Source of the DNA: Candidatus Saccharimonadota bacterium
GTDB lineage: Bacteria; Patescibacteriota; Saccharimonadia; Saccharimonadales; Saccharimonadaceae
DNA length: 64,000 nt
Direction: 5' to 3'
NCBI GenBank assembly: GCA_017432305.1
Contig: JAFRJK010000001.1
Location: forward strand, 103,820-167,819
Shown piece by piece: positions 24,075 to 33,484 of the stretch. The number at the start of each line of letters is the position of its first letter. The first letter of the stretch is position 1. The notes below the pieces were generated by a model. That model saw nothing but the letters and a program-made list of their open reading frames with translations, was not told the DNA's origin and made no database searches. The translations under genes were made by a program, and so were the position numbers.

Positions 24075-25160
24075 ATGAATGAAAATGCGAAACGTCTAGA
24101 AACTCTAGCGACTAATTTAGCTGATGCTTGGGAAAAATTGAAAATCGACGCAAAACTCGACCGACTTTCTGCTCTTGAAAAAGAAATCTCGAATCCTGAA
24201 CTTTGGAAAAATCCTGAAAATGCAAAAAACAAAAACATGGAACTTTCACGCCTAGATACTGAAACCCACGATTGGGAAGTTCTAAAAACTCAATGTGAAG
24301 ATCTAAAGGGAATCATCGATTTGAACGAGCCCGACCTCGACGAAGAAATTAAGTCCCAACTTTCCGCAATGGAAGAAAATTTTAACAATCTTAAAAAAGC
24401 ACTTCGCTTTAACGGCGAATTCGACGGAAATAATGCAATTCTTCGTATCACAGCCGGCGTCGGTGGAACAGAAGCGATGGATTGGGCAGGGATGCTTGAA
24501 CGTATGTATCTCCGCTTTTTCGAAAAAAATAATTTTAGTACAAAACTTATCGAGCGCCAAGTTGGTGAAGAAGCGGGAATTAAAACCGCCGTCTATGAAA
24601 TTTCTGGAACGAACGCTTATGGAAATCTAAAATCTGAACATGGCGTCCATCGTCTCGTTAGGCTTTCTCCTTTTAATGCCGATAACCTCCGCCAAACTAG
24701 TTTCAGTCTCGTCGAAATTCTCCCGGTTATGAATGCCGACAACAATATCGAAATCGACGAAAAAGACCTTCGTATTGACGTTTATCACGCATCCGGCCAC
24801 GGCGGCCAAGGCGTAAATACGACTGACTCTGCTGTTAGAATTACCCACCTTCCAACGGGTATTGTCGTCGCCATCCAAAACGAACGTAGTCAACACGCAA
24901 ATAAAGACACCGCCATGGAGATTTTAAAAGCGAAGCTTGTTTCATTAAAACTTGAACAACAAGCCGAAACTCTCGGCGAACTTAGAGCTGGCGAATCCGC
25001 AAAATGGGGCCAACAAATCCGAAACTACGTTCTTCAACCATACAAACTCGTAAAAGATACTCGCACAAAATACGAAGAAACCGACGCCGATGCCGTACTT
25101 GATGGAAAAATCCAAGGTTTCATCGACGCCTATCTTGATTATTTATTGTCCTTATGCTAA
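24075..25160 (+). CDS. prfB: Peptide chain release factor 2
   Basis: The 361-residue product has the GGQ peptidyl-hydrolysis motif (about residues 243-245 in HASGHGGQGVNTTDSAVRITH) and the SPF tripeptide (about 198-200 in VRLSPFNADNLRQTSF). SPF is diagnostic of RF2, which reads UGA and UAA. This supports UGA being a stop codon in this genome. The usual in-frame UGA autoregulatory frameshift near codon 25 is absent. The ATG lies 10 nt after TATAAT. Confidence 0.96.
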   Translation: MNENAKRLETLATNLADAWEKLKIDAKLDRLSALEKEISNPELWKNPENAKNKNMELSRLDTETHDWEVLKTQCEDLKGIIDLNEPDLDEEIKSQLSAMEENFNNLKKALRFNGEFDGNNAILRITAGVGGTEAMDWAGMLERMYLRFFEKNNFSTKLIERQVGEEAGIKTAVYEISGTNAYGNLKSEHGVHRLVRLSPFNADNLRQTSFSLVEILPVMNADNNIEIDEKDLRIDVYHASGHGGQGVNTTDSAVRITHLPTGIVVAIQNERSQHANKDTAMEILKAKLVSLKLEQQAETLGELRAGESAKWGQQIRNYVLQPYKLVKDTRTKYEETDADAVLDGKIQGFIDAYLDYLLSLC

Positions 25161-25169
25161 AATAGTTGC

Positions 25170-25973
25170 ATGATATTGTTCGATCATGTCACAAAGACTT
25201 ATGTCAGCGACAAAAAACCTGCGCTCGACAATGTTTCTCTACATATCGAAGCAAATGAATTTGTCTTTCTTGTCGGTAAATCTGGTGCCGGAAAATCGAC
25301 TTTGATTAAAATGATTACAAAAGAAGAAACTCCCGACGAAGGGAAGATCATTATTGGTGGAATTGACCTTGAATATGTTAAGAAACGCCACATCCCGCAT
25401 TATCGTCGTCGTATTGGAACTGTTTTCCAAGATTTCAAACTTCTCCCGACTCGTACTGTTTATGAGAACGTTGCGTTCGCACTCGAAATCGCTGGCATGT
25501 CTAACCGCGAAATCGAACGAACCGTCCCGAAAGTGCTTGAACTCGTCGAACTTTCTGATGTTGCTTATAAATTCCCAGATAACATTTCTGGTGGTCAAAG
25601 ACAAAGAACTTCGATTGCGCGCGCCGTTGCACGCCAGCCAAAAATTCTAATCGCCGACGAGCCGACCGGAAACCTCGATATTGAGACTGGTCGCGGAATT
25701 CTCGACCTACTTCAGAAAATTAATGACTATGGCACAACCGTCCTTGTCACAACTCACGATGCAAACGCCGTGAACCATCTTAAAAAACGTGTTATCACTC
25801 TCCGTGATGGTAAAATTGTTAGCGACCAAAAGAGCCACGGTATTTACCGCCTCGATGGCGACAACGATGGAATCTCACTTCCGCAGCCTGGCCACTTACA
25901 CCCTGAAACTTATCTCGATAAAGGTGATAGAGGAAATGTACCAGTAAGACATAAAAGGAGGCTTATTCAATGA
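25170..25973 (+). CDS. ftsE: Cell division ATP-binding protein FtsE
   Basis: The 267-residue ABC ATPase has Walker A VGKSGAGKSTLIKMI (about residue 35), Q-loop VFQDFKLLPTRTVYENVAFAL, signature NISGGQRQRTSIARAVARQP, and Walker B ILIADEPTGNLD. VFQDFKLL is typical of FtsE. With FtsX it couples ATP hydrolysis to activation of periplasmic or cell-wall hydrolases at the septum. The C-terminal 35 residues are longer than usual. Start ATG is 6 nt after TAAAAT. It overlaps ftsX by 4 bp. Confidence 0.95.
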   Translation: MILFDHVTKTYVSDKKPALDNVSLHIEANEFVFLVGKSGAGKSTLIKMITKEETPDEGKIIIGGIDLEYVKKRHIPHYRRRIGTVFQDFKLLPTRTVYENVAFALEIAGMSNREIERTVPKVLELVELSDVAYKFPDNISGGQRQRTSIARAVARQPKILIADEPTGNLDIETGRGILDLLQKINDYGTTVLVTTHDANAVNHLKKRVITLRDGKIVSDQKSHGIYRLDGDNDGISLPQPGHLHPETYLDKGDRGNVPVRHKRRLIQ

Positions 25974-26986
25974 GTAAAATGAAAAGTGAAGCTCGTCTCC
26001 GCTCTATGATTCAAAATAGTAGCAAACATTTTCTTCGAAACGTTAGTCGCATTTTTAAATACGGGGTGATTGGCTTTGGTCGAAACATCTGGCTTTCAAT
26101 CACTGCAACCATCGTCACGACTTTAACCCTCATTTTACTTTTCGCAACCGTTGTTGCTGGCTCCGTTTTGACTTCAACTGCTGATGCAATGCGCGAAAAA
26201 ATTGACATTACAATTTTCTTTAAATCTGGAACTGAAGAAACTGCTCTCGCAAGTATGGCAAATACCATCAAAAAAGATTCAAACGTTAAAACCGTTGCCT
26301 ATTCAACTTCCGAAGAAGAATACGAAAAACTTTATAATGACTATAAAGAAAAAGACAACCAAGAAATGCTTGCCACTCTCGAAATTGTTGGCCGTGATTT
26401 AATGATCCAAAAACAACCTGCCGCAATGCGTGTTAAAGTTTATAACACTAGTGATCTTGCTAGTATTAAAAACATTGTCAATAATGATGAAGAGTTCCAA
26501 GAAAATCTTCATAAAAGCGAAAAATATGCTCCAACTTATGACACAAACAGTTCTGCAATTCAGACAATCTCGTCTTGGGCAAATATCGCAACAAAAGGTG
26601 GAACCGCTCTTTCCATCCTCTTCCTCATAATCTCGACACTTGTTATCTTTAACACTATTCGTATGGCGATTTATTCACGCTCTGAAGAAATCTACATGGA
26701 AAAACTCGTTGGCGCAGATAGTAGCTTTATTCGCGGTCCATTCCTCGTCGAAGCGATGATGTCCGGAATTTTCGCTGGAATTATCTCGAGTATCGCTGGT
26801 TTAATTATCTATAACGCCCTCGGACCAAAAATGAAAGCTTACGAAATTAGTGTCGACAGTGTAAACGCCTTCCTCGCCGAACCACGCAACATCGTTCTGT
26901 TATTCTTAATGTTAATCGGTACTGGTATGGTTATTACTCTCATCTCCTCTCGCCTCGCCGTCCAAAAATATCTAAAACGTTTCTAA
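25970..26986 (+). CDS. ftsX: Cell division protein FtsX
   Basis: The 338-residue permease has the FtsX layout: one N-terminal TM helix (NIWLSITATIVTTLTLILLFATVVAGS), a large extracellular loop (EKIDITIFFKSGTEETALASMANTIKKDSNVKTVAYSTSEEEYEKL), then three TM helices with the conserved IFNTIRMAIYSRSEEIYMEKLVGADSSFIRGPFLVE. It transmits FtsE activity to an extracellular hydrolase; the CHAP protein encoded next is the likely partner. Confidence 0.95.
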   Translation: MSKMKSEARLRSMIQNSSKHFLRNVSRIFKYGVIGFGRNIWLSITATIVTTLTLILLFATVVAGSVLTSTADAMREKIDITIFFKSGTEETALASMANTIKKDSNVKTVAYSTSEEEYEKLYNDYKEKDNQEMLATLEIVGRDLMIQKQPAAMRVKVYNTSDLASIKNIVNNDEEFQENLHKSEKYAPTYDTNSSAIQTISSWANIATKGGTALSILFLIISTLVIFNTIRMAIYSRSEEIYMEKLVGADSSFIRGPFLVEAMMSGIFAGIISSIAGLIIYNALGPKMKAYEISVDSVNAFLAEPRNIVLLFLMLIGTGMVITLISSRLAVQKYLKRF

Positions 26987-27016
26987 TTCTTAATCTAGAT
27001 TTATTGGGGTGACGTC

Positions 27017-27045
27017 TTGATTTTTTATTCCGCTTGTGCTAAAAT
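27017..27045 (+). promoter_or_regulatory. Promoter of CHAP hydrolase gene
   Basis: TTGATT and TAAAAT with a 17-bp spacer and TTGTGC before the -10. Confidence 0.65.
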
Positions 27046-27072
27046 AAAAAGGCAAACTATCCAAGGATAAAA

Positions 27073-28194
27073 ATGAAAACTAAAAGAAACCGTAAAATTC
27101 TAATCTCTCTCCTCGCTGCAGGAATTATTACGGGTGGGCTATCTTCTATTGTCACTTCAGTAAACACGCTTGCCGTGTCTTGGTGCACAACTGAAAAATG
27201 TAAAGCCGCAGAAGCTGCTGAACGCCAAGCGACTGAAAAAGCAAATAACGCTTCTGAAGCTGCTGATACATTAGACGGCGAAATTAACCGCTTGAACCAA
27301 GAAATCTCAATGTACGAAGCGCGTATTGTTGCAAATAAAGCTAAAGCTGAAGATCTGAAAAAACAAATTGAAGAAAATACTAAAAAGCTCGAACTCCAAA
27401 AAGAATCTCTTGCCGAAATGGTAATCTCGATGTATCTCGAAGGCGACACTGACGAGCTTACAATTCTAGCATCTTCGAATTCGCTTTCCGATTTTGCCGA
27501 ACGCCAAATTCGTGTTGACTCTGCTCGCGACCAAATTAGCCTTTCTGCTCAAATGGTCCAAAGCTTAAAAGAAGATCTCGAACGTCAAAAACAAGAAGTT
27601 GACCGCGTAATCGCCGACCAAGAAGTTCAACAAAAAGCAATTGAAGAAACAAAACGCCGTGAAGAGGCACTGATCGCTCAATACCGCGCAAACGCCGCAG
27701 CTTACGCTTCCGAAGCAGCTGCCGCTCGTAAAGCAAAAGAGGCTGAAATCGCCGAAGCAATTCGTGCCGCGAACAGTAATGGTGCGGTTGGCGACGGGAC
27801 GAACACTTATCCGATGCGTGGAAATTGTCCTCGTGACAACCTCCGTTATCTCTACACCGGTGGTTATGTCTGTCAATGTACATCTTATGCTGGTTGGAAA
27901 GTTAAAGAACGCTATGGAGTTACCATCTCAGCTTGGGGAAATGCAAATAACTGGGCAAACACCGCAAAGAAACTCGGCTACCGCGTCGACCATACTCCGG
28001 AAGCTGGCTCAGTCGCTGTCTCTACTAGCGGTCAATGGGGCCACGTCATGTGGGTTGAAAGCGTAAACTCTAACGGTTCGATTAATGTCTCTGAATATAA
28101 TAACTCTTACTCTGCTGCTTCCCACCTTCCTGGCGACTTTGGCTATCGTATTGGTGCATCTAGCGCCGGGCTCTGGTTCATCCATTTCGTATAA
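27073..28194 (+). CDS. Secreted coiled-coil CHAP-domain peptidoglycan hydrolase (PcsB-like)
   Basis: The 373-residue protein has a signal peptide (KRNRKILISLLAAGIITGGLSSIVTSVNTLAVS), a long coiled coil (about residues 45-225) and a C-terminal CHAP domain. Catalytic residues appear to be Cys269 (VCQCTSYAGWKVKERYG) and His324 (WGHVMWVESV). The architecture matches PcsB/CwlO-type amidases or endopeptidases held inactive by the coiled coil until FtsEX acts. It lies just downstream of ftsEX with its own promoter, supporting this pairing. Confidence 0.9.
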   Translation: MKTKRNRKILISLLAAGIITGGLSSIVTSVNTLAVSWCTTEKCKAAEAAERQATEKANNASEAADTLDGEINRLNQEISMYEARIVANKAKAEDLKKQIEENTKKLELQKESLAEMVISMYLEGDTDELTILASSNSLSDFAERQIRVDSARDQISLSAQMVQSLKEDLERQKQEVDRVIADQEVQQKAIEETKRREEALIAQYRANAAAYASEAAAARKAKEAEIAEAIRAANSNGAVGDGTNTYPMRGNCPRDNLRYLYTGGYVCQCTSYAGWKVKERYGVTISAWGNANNWANTAKKLGYRVDHTPEAGSVAVSTSGQWGHVMWVESVNSNGSINVSEYNNSYSAASHLPGDFGYRIGASSAGLWFIHFV

Positions 28195-28214
28195 AAACGT
28201 GATACAATATTATA

Positions 28215-29453
28215 GTGAGTAAAAAAGAAGAGGTAAAAAAGTCGGCTCCGACAAAGAAAAAAATTGAAGATGTGACGCTCGGCACTGCAGTTTTTGGGTG
28301 TGTGATTACTCTCATCATTGGTTTCACTATCGGGCTAAACTGGACTGGAATTTGGGATAATTTTAAGCCATTTCTCGGCTTTAAATCTAATTCTTCCGAT
28401 TCACTCAACCTCTCAAGTGTCCAAAATCTCTACCGCACATTGAAAGATAACTACGATGGCGACCTTGATAAAGACGCGCTAGTCGAAGGTGCGAAAAAAG
28501 GTCTCGTCGAAGCGATTGGTGATGAATATACCTCTTACATGAATACTAGCGAAGCTACAAGCTATCGTGCAAGTCTAGAAGGTGAAATTTCCGAAGCTGG
28601 AATTGGCGTTTCTTTTGCAAAAAGGGAAGATTATATCCGCATTCTTCGCACTCTCCCAGATAATCCAGCAAGGAAAGCTGGCATCCTCGCTGGCGATATT
28701 ATCTTTTCGGTTGACGATGAAGAAGTTTGGAATAAAGATGCTGAATATGTTATGACGAAACTCCGTGGCTCTGTTGGCTCGACCGTGAAAGTAACCGTCG
28801 TTCGTGATAAGGAAAAACTCGATTTTACTTTAACTCGCGAAAAAATTAATAATGTCTCCGCCGATGTAACTTATACTGATAATAACGTTGCAATTTTATC
28901 AATCTATCGTTTCTCAAGAGATACCACAACTCTCGTCCGTAATCTCGCAAACGAGATAAAAAATAAAAACGTAAAAGGCGTAGTTTTGGATCTTCGTGGA
29001 AACGGTGGCGGTTATGTAAACTCCGCACGCGACATCGCTGGACTTTGGTTAAACGGCGAAAAAGTCTTAATCCAAAAATCTCGTCTTTCTGGCGATTCAT
29101 TCAGCTATTCTCCGCGCGGAAATACTCTCTTTGCTGATACAAAAACTGTCGTTCTAATAAATAGTGGCACTGCCTCCGCTTCGGAAATCCTAGTTGGCGC
29201 TCTTAAAGATTACGAAAAAGCAACCGTTGTCGGGACAACGAGCTTCGGAAAAGGCGTAATGCAAACACTCCTCGAAGTTGATGGAAGCGCCCTTCTAAAA
29301 GTTACAAGCGCGCATTGGTATACTCCAAAAGATAACTCAATTAATGGCACTGGTATTGAACCAGATATTGAAATTGAACGAACTTACGACCAAATCAATA
29401 AAGGCATTGATCCGCAACTTGACAAAGCCCTTGAACTAATGTCATCAGAATAG
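28215..29453 (+). CDS. ctpA: S41 C-terminal processing protease with PDZ domain
   Basis: The 412-residue protein has an N-terminal TM anchor (TLGTAVFGCVITLIIGFTIGL), a PDZ domain (GEISEAGIGVSFAKREDYIRILRTLPDNPARKAGILAGDIIFSVDD) and an S41 catalytic domain (GVVLDLRGNGGGYVNSARDIAG, NSGTASASEILVGALKDYEK, TSFGKGVMQTLL) with the Ser/Lys dyad. It cleaves exported proteins near their C-termini. It starts with GTG exactly 6 nt after TACAAT (28203-28208), so leaderless. Its place after the CHAP hydrolase suggests it may process or degrade that enzyme. Confidence 0.92.
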   Translation: MSKKEEVKKSAPTKKKIEDVTLGTAVFGCVITLIIGFTIGLNWTGIWDNFKPFLGFKSNSSDSLNLSSVQNLYRTLKDNYDGDLDKDALVEGAKKGLVEAIGDEYTSYMNTSEATSYRASLEGEISEAGIGVSFAKREDYIRILRTLPDNPARKAGILAGDIIFSVDDEEVWNKDAEYVMTKLRGSVGSTVKVTVVRDKEKLDFTLTREKINNVSADVTYTDNNVAILSIYRFSRDTTTLVRNLANEIKNKNVKGVVLDLRGNGGGYVNSARDIAGLWLNGEKVLIQKSRLSGDSFSYSPRGNTLFADTKTVVLINSGTASASEILVGALKDYEKATVVGTTSFGKGVMQTLLEVDGSALLKVTSAHWYTPKDNSINGTGIEPDIEIERTYDQINKGIDPQLDKALELMSSE

Positions 29454-29454
29454 G

Positions 29455-29483
29455 AGATAAGCAAGCAAAAGCTCGCTTTTTTA
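29455..29483 (+). terminator. Weak terminator after ctpA
   Basis: GCAAGC AAAA GCTCGC with one mismatch, followed by TTTTTT. Confidence 0.55.
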
Positions 29484-29538
29484 CGAATCGAAGCCATTTG
29501 GAAGCATTTTTTGCAGAAAAATGCTATAATAGTAAAGT

Positions 29539-30330
29539 ATGAAACAATCTTTAATTAAGCCTGCTTCGGCAAGTAGGTCTAGCGAGCCTGTGCCTATTGT
29601 CGAAGTGAAAGGACTCTCAAAAACTTATGGTAAAAAGAGCACTGCCTTTAAAGCGCTCGACGATATTAATCTAAAAATCTTTAGCGGCGAATCAGTCGCA
29701 ATTATTGGAAAATCCGGCTCCGGAAAGTCGACCCTAATGCACCTTATGGCACTTCTTGATAATCCGACTTCCGGCACTGTGAAAATTATGGGCGTTAATG
29801 CTTCAAAGCTAAAAGGAAAGAAGTTAAATCGCCTTCGCAATAAATATTTCGGATTCGTCTTCCAGCAATTCTTTATGAACCCGAACGATTCTGTCCTTGA
29901 AAATGTCCTCCTCCCACTTAAAATCGGAAAAGTTAAACGTTTTTCAAGGAAAAAATTAGCTCTTAAGGCTCTCGATATTGTCGACCTTGAGAATAAAGCA
30001 AAAAACAAAGCGACGAATCTTTCCGGTGGTCAAAAACAACGCGTTTGTATTGCTCGTGCCATCGTCAATAACCCGAAAGTGATTTTCGCTGACGAACCGA
30101 CCGGAAATCTCGACTCCGGAACTGGTAAAAAGATTGTTGATTTACTCTTTGGATTAAATAAAAAACGCGGTGTAACTCTTATTATCGTCACCCACGACGA
30201 AGATCTCGCCGCGCTCTGCGACCGTCAAGTTAGAATCGTTGACGGGAAAATCACTTCCGAAACTAAAACGCGCCAAGCTCGCACTCTTAAAACAACCGCA
30301 ATCCGCGAGGGAAGAAAGGAGGATCGCTAA
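29539..30330 (+). CDS. MacB/LolD-type ABC transporter ATPase
   Basis: The 263-residue ATPase has Walker A IIGKSGSGKSTLMHLMALLDNPTSGTV, Q-loop FGFVFQQFFMNPNDSVLENVLLPL, signature ATNLSGGQKQRVCIARAIVNNP and Walker B VIFADEPTGNLDSGTGKKIV. These are the MacB/LolD family features (mechanotransmission or export across the envelope). It overlaps the permease gene by one base (TAATG). Start ATG 8 nt after TATAAT (29525). Substrate unknown; candidates are peptides, lipoproteins or cell-wall signals. Confidence 0.92.
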   Translation: MKQSLIKPASASRSSEPVPIVEVKGLSKTYGKKSTAFKALDDINLKIFSGESVAIIGKSGSGKSTLMHLMALLDNPTSGTVKIMGVNASKLKGKKLNRLRNKYFGFVFQQFFMNPNDSVLENVLLPLKIGKVKRFSRKKLALKALDIVDLENKAKNKATNLSGGQKQRVCIARAIVNNPKVIFADEPTGNLDSGTGKKIVDLLFGLNKKRGVTLIIVTHDEDLAALCDRQVRIVDGKITSETKTRQARTLKTTAIREGRKEDR

Positions 30331-31646
30331 TGAAAATTTCTGATTTAATTCTTACCGCCAATAGAAATCTACTTCGAAATAAGGTTCGTACCTTCTTAAC
30401 TATTCTTGCAATTTTCGTAGGTTCTTTCACAATTATTCTAAATACTGCAATCAACGCTGGTGTAAACGATTTTATCGATAAACAGGTCTCAACAATTGGT
30501 GGCGACGGCTTTATCGAAGTAATGCCGGCTGCTGCTTCCGAACAAATCATGACAATGATGAAGACTGGCGAAAAAGTGACTGAATATAACGAAAAAACTG
30601 GTAGCATGATGTCCGCCGTAATCTCCGACGAAGATTTCGAGGCAATGAAAAAAGTTGATGGCGTAAAGAAGCTTGAAGTTTTTCACGTCCTTAGTGTCGA
30701 GTGGATGCGTCTTTACGGAGCAGAGAAAAAATATAACGTAAATGTTGAATATTTCCCGGCCGAATCGATGAATGTCGACCTCTCTGCCGGCCGTATGACC
30801 GACGACACAGTTGAAGACGAATATGAAATCATCATCAACGAAGATTGGCTAAAACCGTTTAATCTCGGTTCTGCGGAAGAAGCGCTCGGAAAAACCGTCG
30901 AAATCGGCGCAAAACAAACCCTAAAATGTTACACCGCCCCGAACGATTGTATAAGTATAGTTGAGGCAAAAATCGTCGGCGTTCAAGCTCCTGGCGTCTT
31001 AACAATGGATGGTGACCTACATATTAACAAAGCGCTCGACGCGAAACTCTACGAGTTAATTAATGAAGGTGTTCCGGAAGAACAGCTCTCAACTATTTTT
31101 GCAGTTGGCGAGGTTGAGCCAAATAAAGTCGAGGACGTTCGAAAAACCTTTAAAGAACTTGGTTCCGGTTACGAAATTATCACCGTAAAAGACACTGCCG
31201 GGATGATTCGCACCTTCTTTGACGTAATTCTCGCCGTCTTTAACATCTTCGGCGTGATTGCTCTTATCGCAGCCGCAATTGGGATTATTAACACTCTCTT
31301 TATGTCTGTCCAAGAGCGCACTCGTGAAATCGGTCTTGATAAAGCTCTCGGAATGAGTCGTCTAAAAATCTTCTTTAGCTTCTCAATCGAGGCAATTTCA
31401 CTTGGCTTCTGGGGTTCAATTTTTGGGATGTTCGTTTCGATGTTAATCGGCTATAGTGCAAACAATATCCTCCACGCTGAGGGGCAATTCCTAAGCCCAT
31501 TCCCGACTTTTGATCTTGTCAAATTCAGCCCAGAAGTTGTTGTTCCAATCGTCCTTCTTATTATGTTTATCGCTTTTGTCGCCGGTACTGCTCCAGCCTT
31601 AAAAGCTGCAAAGAAGGATCCGATCGACGCATTGCGTTATGAATAA
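30330..31646 (+). CDS. MacB-like ABC transporter permease (FtsX domain)
   Basis: The 438-residue protein has an N-terminal TM helix (NKVRTFLTILAIFVGSFTIILNTAINAG), an extracellular MacB_PCD-like domain (about residues 45-280) and three C-terminal TM helices with the FtsX motif FMSVQERTREIGLDKALGMSRLKIFFSFSIEAI. Translationally coupled to its ATPase. The pair is separate from ftsEX but in the same cluster of envelope genes. Confidence 0.92.
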   Translation: MKISDLILTANRNLLRNKVRTFLTILAIFVGSFTIILNTAINAGVNDFIDKQVSTIGGDGFIEVMPAAASEQIMTMMKTGEKVTEYNEKTGSMMSAVISDEDFEAMKKVDGVKKLEVFHVLSVEWMRLYGAEKKYNVNVEYFPAESMNVDLSAGRMTDDTVEDEYEIIINEDWLKPFNLGSAEEALGKTVEIGAKQTLKCYTAPNDCISIVEAKIVGVQAPGVLTMDGDLHINKALDAKLYELINEGVPEEQLSTIFAVGEVEPNKVEDVRKTFKELGSGYEIITVKDTAGMIRTFFDVILAVFNIFGVIALIAAAIGIINTLFMSVQERTREIGLDKALGMSRLKIFFSFSIEAISLGFWGSIFGMFVSMLIGYSANNILHAEGQFLSPFPTFDLVKFSPEVVVPIVLLIMFIAFVAGTAPALKAAKKDPIDALRYE

Positions 31647-31681
31647 ATTTATATTATAATATAGAAAATAAAGGAGTTAAA

Positions 31682-32884
31682 ATGGCTAACGACCGCTTAA
31701 TCTTAATTACGAACCCTGGGAGCTCATCTCGAAAATACGCTCTTTACAAGGGACAAAACTTTGTCTGTTCTCTTCACTTTGAATTTGAAGGGAAAGGAAT
31801 TATCTGTACGCTTAAAAAAGCTGATGATACAAAAAAGAAAATTAAAACTGATTTTAAAGCACTCACTTCAACCGTTGCAAATATCGAAGAAATCTTAACC
31901 GCCGAAGGCTATCTTGGTGGGATGACAAAAATCGACGCGATTCTCGCACGTGTGGCCGCTCCTGGCGAATATTTCTCGCATGACCACATTGTTGATGATG
32001 AATGTTTGAAAGAACTCGAAGATGCGAAGAAAAAAGCTCCGCTTCATGTCCCAGTTGTTGCTGGCGAAATTGAGCATTTTATGACTTCATTTAAAGGAAC
32101 GCCTGTACTCGCGATTTCCGACTCTTCGTTCCACACCGACCGACCAGAGCTAATGAAGGCTTATGCAATCGACCAAGAAGCAGCTGAGAAGTTCGATATT
32201 AAACGTTGGGGTTACCACGGTCTTTCTGTTGGCTCAATCGTTCAATACATGAAGAAAGCTGAAATTCTTCCTGAAAAATTAATCGTCTGCCATATCGGTT
32301 CCGGTTCCTCACTAACTGCAGTTTTTGAGGGAAAAGCACACGATACAACTATGGGCTACACTCCACTTGAGGGACTTATGATGTCGACTCGTGCTGGCTC
32401 AATGGATGTTGCCGCTGCGCTCGCATTAAAACGTGGTCTTAAAATCCGTTCTGAAGAAGCGCTCGAAAAATATTTAAACAAGAAGTGTGGTCTTCTCGGT
32501 GTTTCCGGCCAAACCGACGATATGCGCGAAATTATTCGTCTCCGTGATGAAGGAGATAAACTCGGTACTTTCGCTCACGCGCTCTATGTCTATCGCATCC
32601 AATCTGCAATCGGACAAATGGCAGCTTCGCTTGGTGGCGTTGACGCAATCGTCTTTACTGCAACAATTGGTGAACGTTCGGATGAAATCCGCCGTATGGT
32701 CTGTCAAAAACTTTCTTATCTCGGTTTTGCACTCGATGAAGCGAAAAATGTCGCAGACATGCCAAATCGCCACACTAATATCGCTGCTGAAGGTTCTAAG
32801 CCTGTCTACGTAATCAGAACCGATGAATTTGAAGAAATGATTCGTCGCGCAAACGACCTTCTCGAAGACGGCGTTGAAGGCTAA
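31682..32884 (+). CDS. ackA: Acetate kinase
   Basis: The 400-residue ASKHA kinase has N-terminal TNPGSSSRKYALY, ILARVAAPGEYF, the phosphate-binding RWGYHGLSVGSIV and IGSGSSLTAVFEGKAHDTTMGYTPLEGLMMSTRAGSMD, and VFTATIGERSDEIRRMVCQKL. It makes ATP from acetyl phosphate. With ldh at 50078 it indicates fermentative energy metabolism. Several usual residues are changed: VSG becomes GSG, and the typical FTGGIGEN is here FTATIGERS. RBS AAAGGAG before ATG; TATAAT-type box about 20 bp upstream. Confidence 0.93.
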   Translation: MANDRLILITNPGSSSRKYALYKGQNFVCSLHFEFEGKGIICTLKKADDTKKKIKTDFKALTSTVANIEEILTAEGYLGGMTKIDAILARVAAPGEYFSHDHIVDDECLKELEDAKKKAPLHVPVVAGEIEHFMTSFKGTPVLAISDSSFHTDRPELMKAYAIDQEAAEKFDIKRWGYHGLSVGSIVQYMKKAEILPEKLIVCHIGSGSSLTAVFEGKAHDTTMGYTPLEGLMMSTRAGSMDVAAALALKRGLKIRSEEALEKYLNKKCGLLGVSGQTDDMREIIRLRDEGDKLGTFAHALYVYRIQSAIGQMAASLGGVDAIVFTATIGERSDEIRRMVCQKLSYLGFALDEAKNVADMPNRHTNIAAEGSKPVYVIRTDEFEEMIRRANDLLEDGVEG

Positions 32885-33146
32885 AATCAATAAATTTTAA
32901 TAAACGCGAAATTACCAAAATTTTGGTAATTTCGCTTATTTTTATGCAACGGATAGAAAGCCCATGTCCTCTATCAGCGGAAGTCGTGAGCCAAATATCC
33001 ATATAGTTGAGATTGCTACTATCCGTACCAAAAACATAGCCTCTATTAGGAGGGTCTATGATCCCTATCCACCACCAACCCTTCATTACGCGAGGAGTGA
33101 CCATACCGACGAGATGACGATAAATCCCACCCCTCCAAAAATCCAA
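32814..33146 (-). CDS. Variable FISUMP-like cassette 11 (TTG-headed, probably silent)
   Basis: LDFWRGGIYRHLVGMVTPRV, KGWWWIGIIDPPNRGYVFG and DRGHGLSIRCI. Core about 32943-33145; the frame continues into the ackA terminator and the antisense of its 3' end. The TTG is in the flank GTTCCAATTG; no ribosome binding site. Confidence 0.6.
   Translation of the reverse strand: MDFWRGGIYRHLVGMVTPRVMKGWWWIGIIDPPNRGYVFGTDSSNLNYMDIWLTTSADRGHGLSIRCIKISEITKILVISRLLKFIDFSLQRRLREGRLRDESFLQIHRF
32904..32942 (+). terminator. Terminator of ackA
   Basis: GCGAAATTACCAAAA/TTTTGGTAATTTCGC, a perfect palindromic stem, then TTATTTTTA. The tail of cassette 11 (TGCAACGGAT) begins at the end of the T run. Confidence 0.85.
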
Positions 33147-33206
33147 TTGGAACAGAATTACTATAATGTTCTAATATTGCTCTGTAGTATTTTTGGAGGG
33201 GTGGGG
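33126..33206. repeat. Head-to-head cassette linker (cassettes 11/12)
   Basis: Inverted ATTTTTGGAGGGGTGGG ends. The inner part is nearly identical, inverted, to the linker at 45877 (GTTCC.ATTG arm, GAACATTATAGTAATTC, CTAATATTGCTCTGTAG arm). A TATAAT at 33162 points toward cassette 12. Confidence 0.8.
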
Positions 33207-33484
33207 AATATTTCATGTCAGCTGGTGGTATTTACGATAGGCTAATAATGATCCGTTTCTGGATGTCGCGAACAGGAAATTATGACTCAGCCCTCACTTT
33301 TCGTACTGTAACTACTGATGGCACCGGTGAAGTACTTTTTTCAGCTGGGCATTCTAGGGGATTAGGATTTTCTATCCGTTGCATAAATATTTCGCGCTAC
33401 GCAACGGATAAAGACTCCACCACCTCTGACAAGATCGTATTTAGTAGTGAAAAACCCGCCATCACCAAATCGGTTCGTTCCTAA
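33188..33484 (+). other. Variable FISUMP-like cassette 12, no start codon at head
   Basis: YFWRGGEYFMSAGGIYDRLI, IRFWMSRTGNYDSALTFRTV and SRGLGFSIRCI. TAG directly precedes the TAT codon. Core to about 33389; the frame then runs antisense through cassette 13. An internal ATG at 33215 could be mistaken for a start. Confidence 0.7.

Noticed and set aside
33126..33206. Real promoter in the cassette linker (TATAAT toward cassette 12)
   Set aside because: A -10-like box exists but there is no -35 or extended -10, and the cassette it points to is headed by a stop codon.
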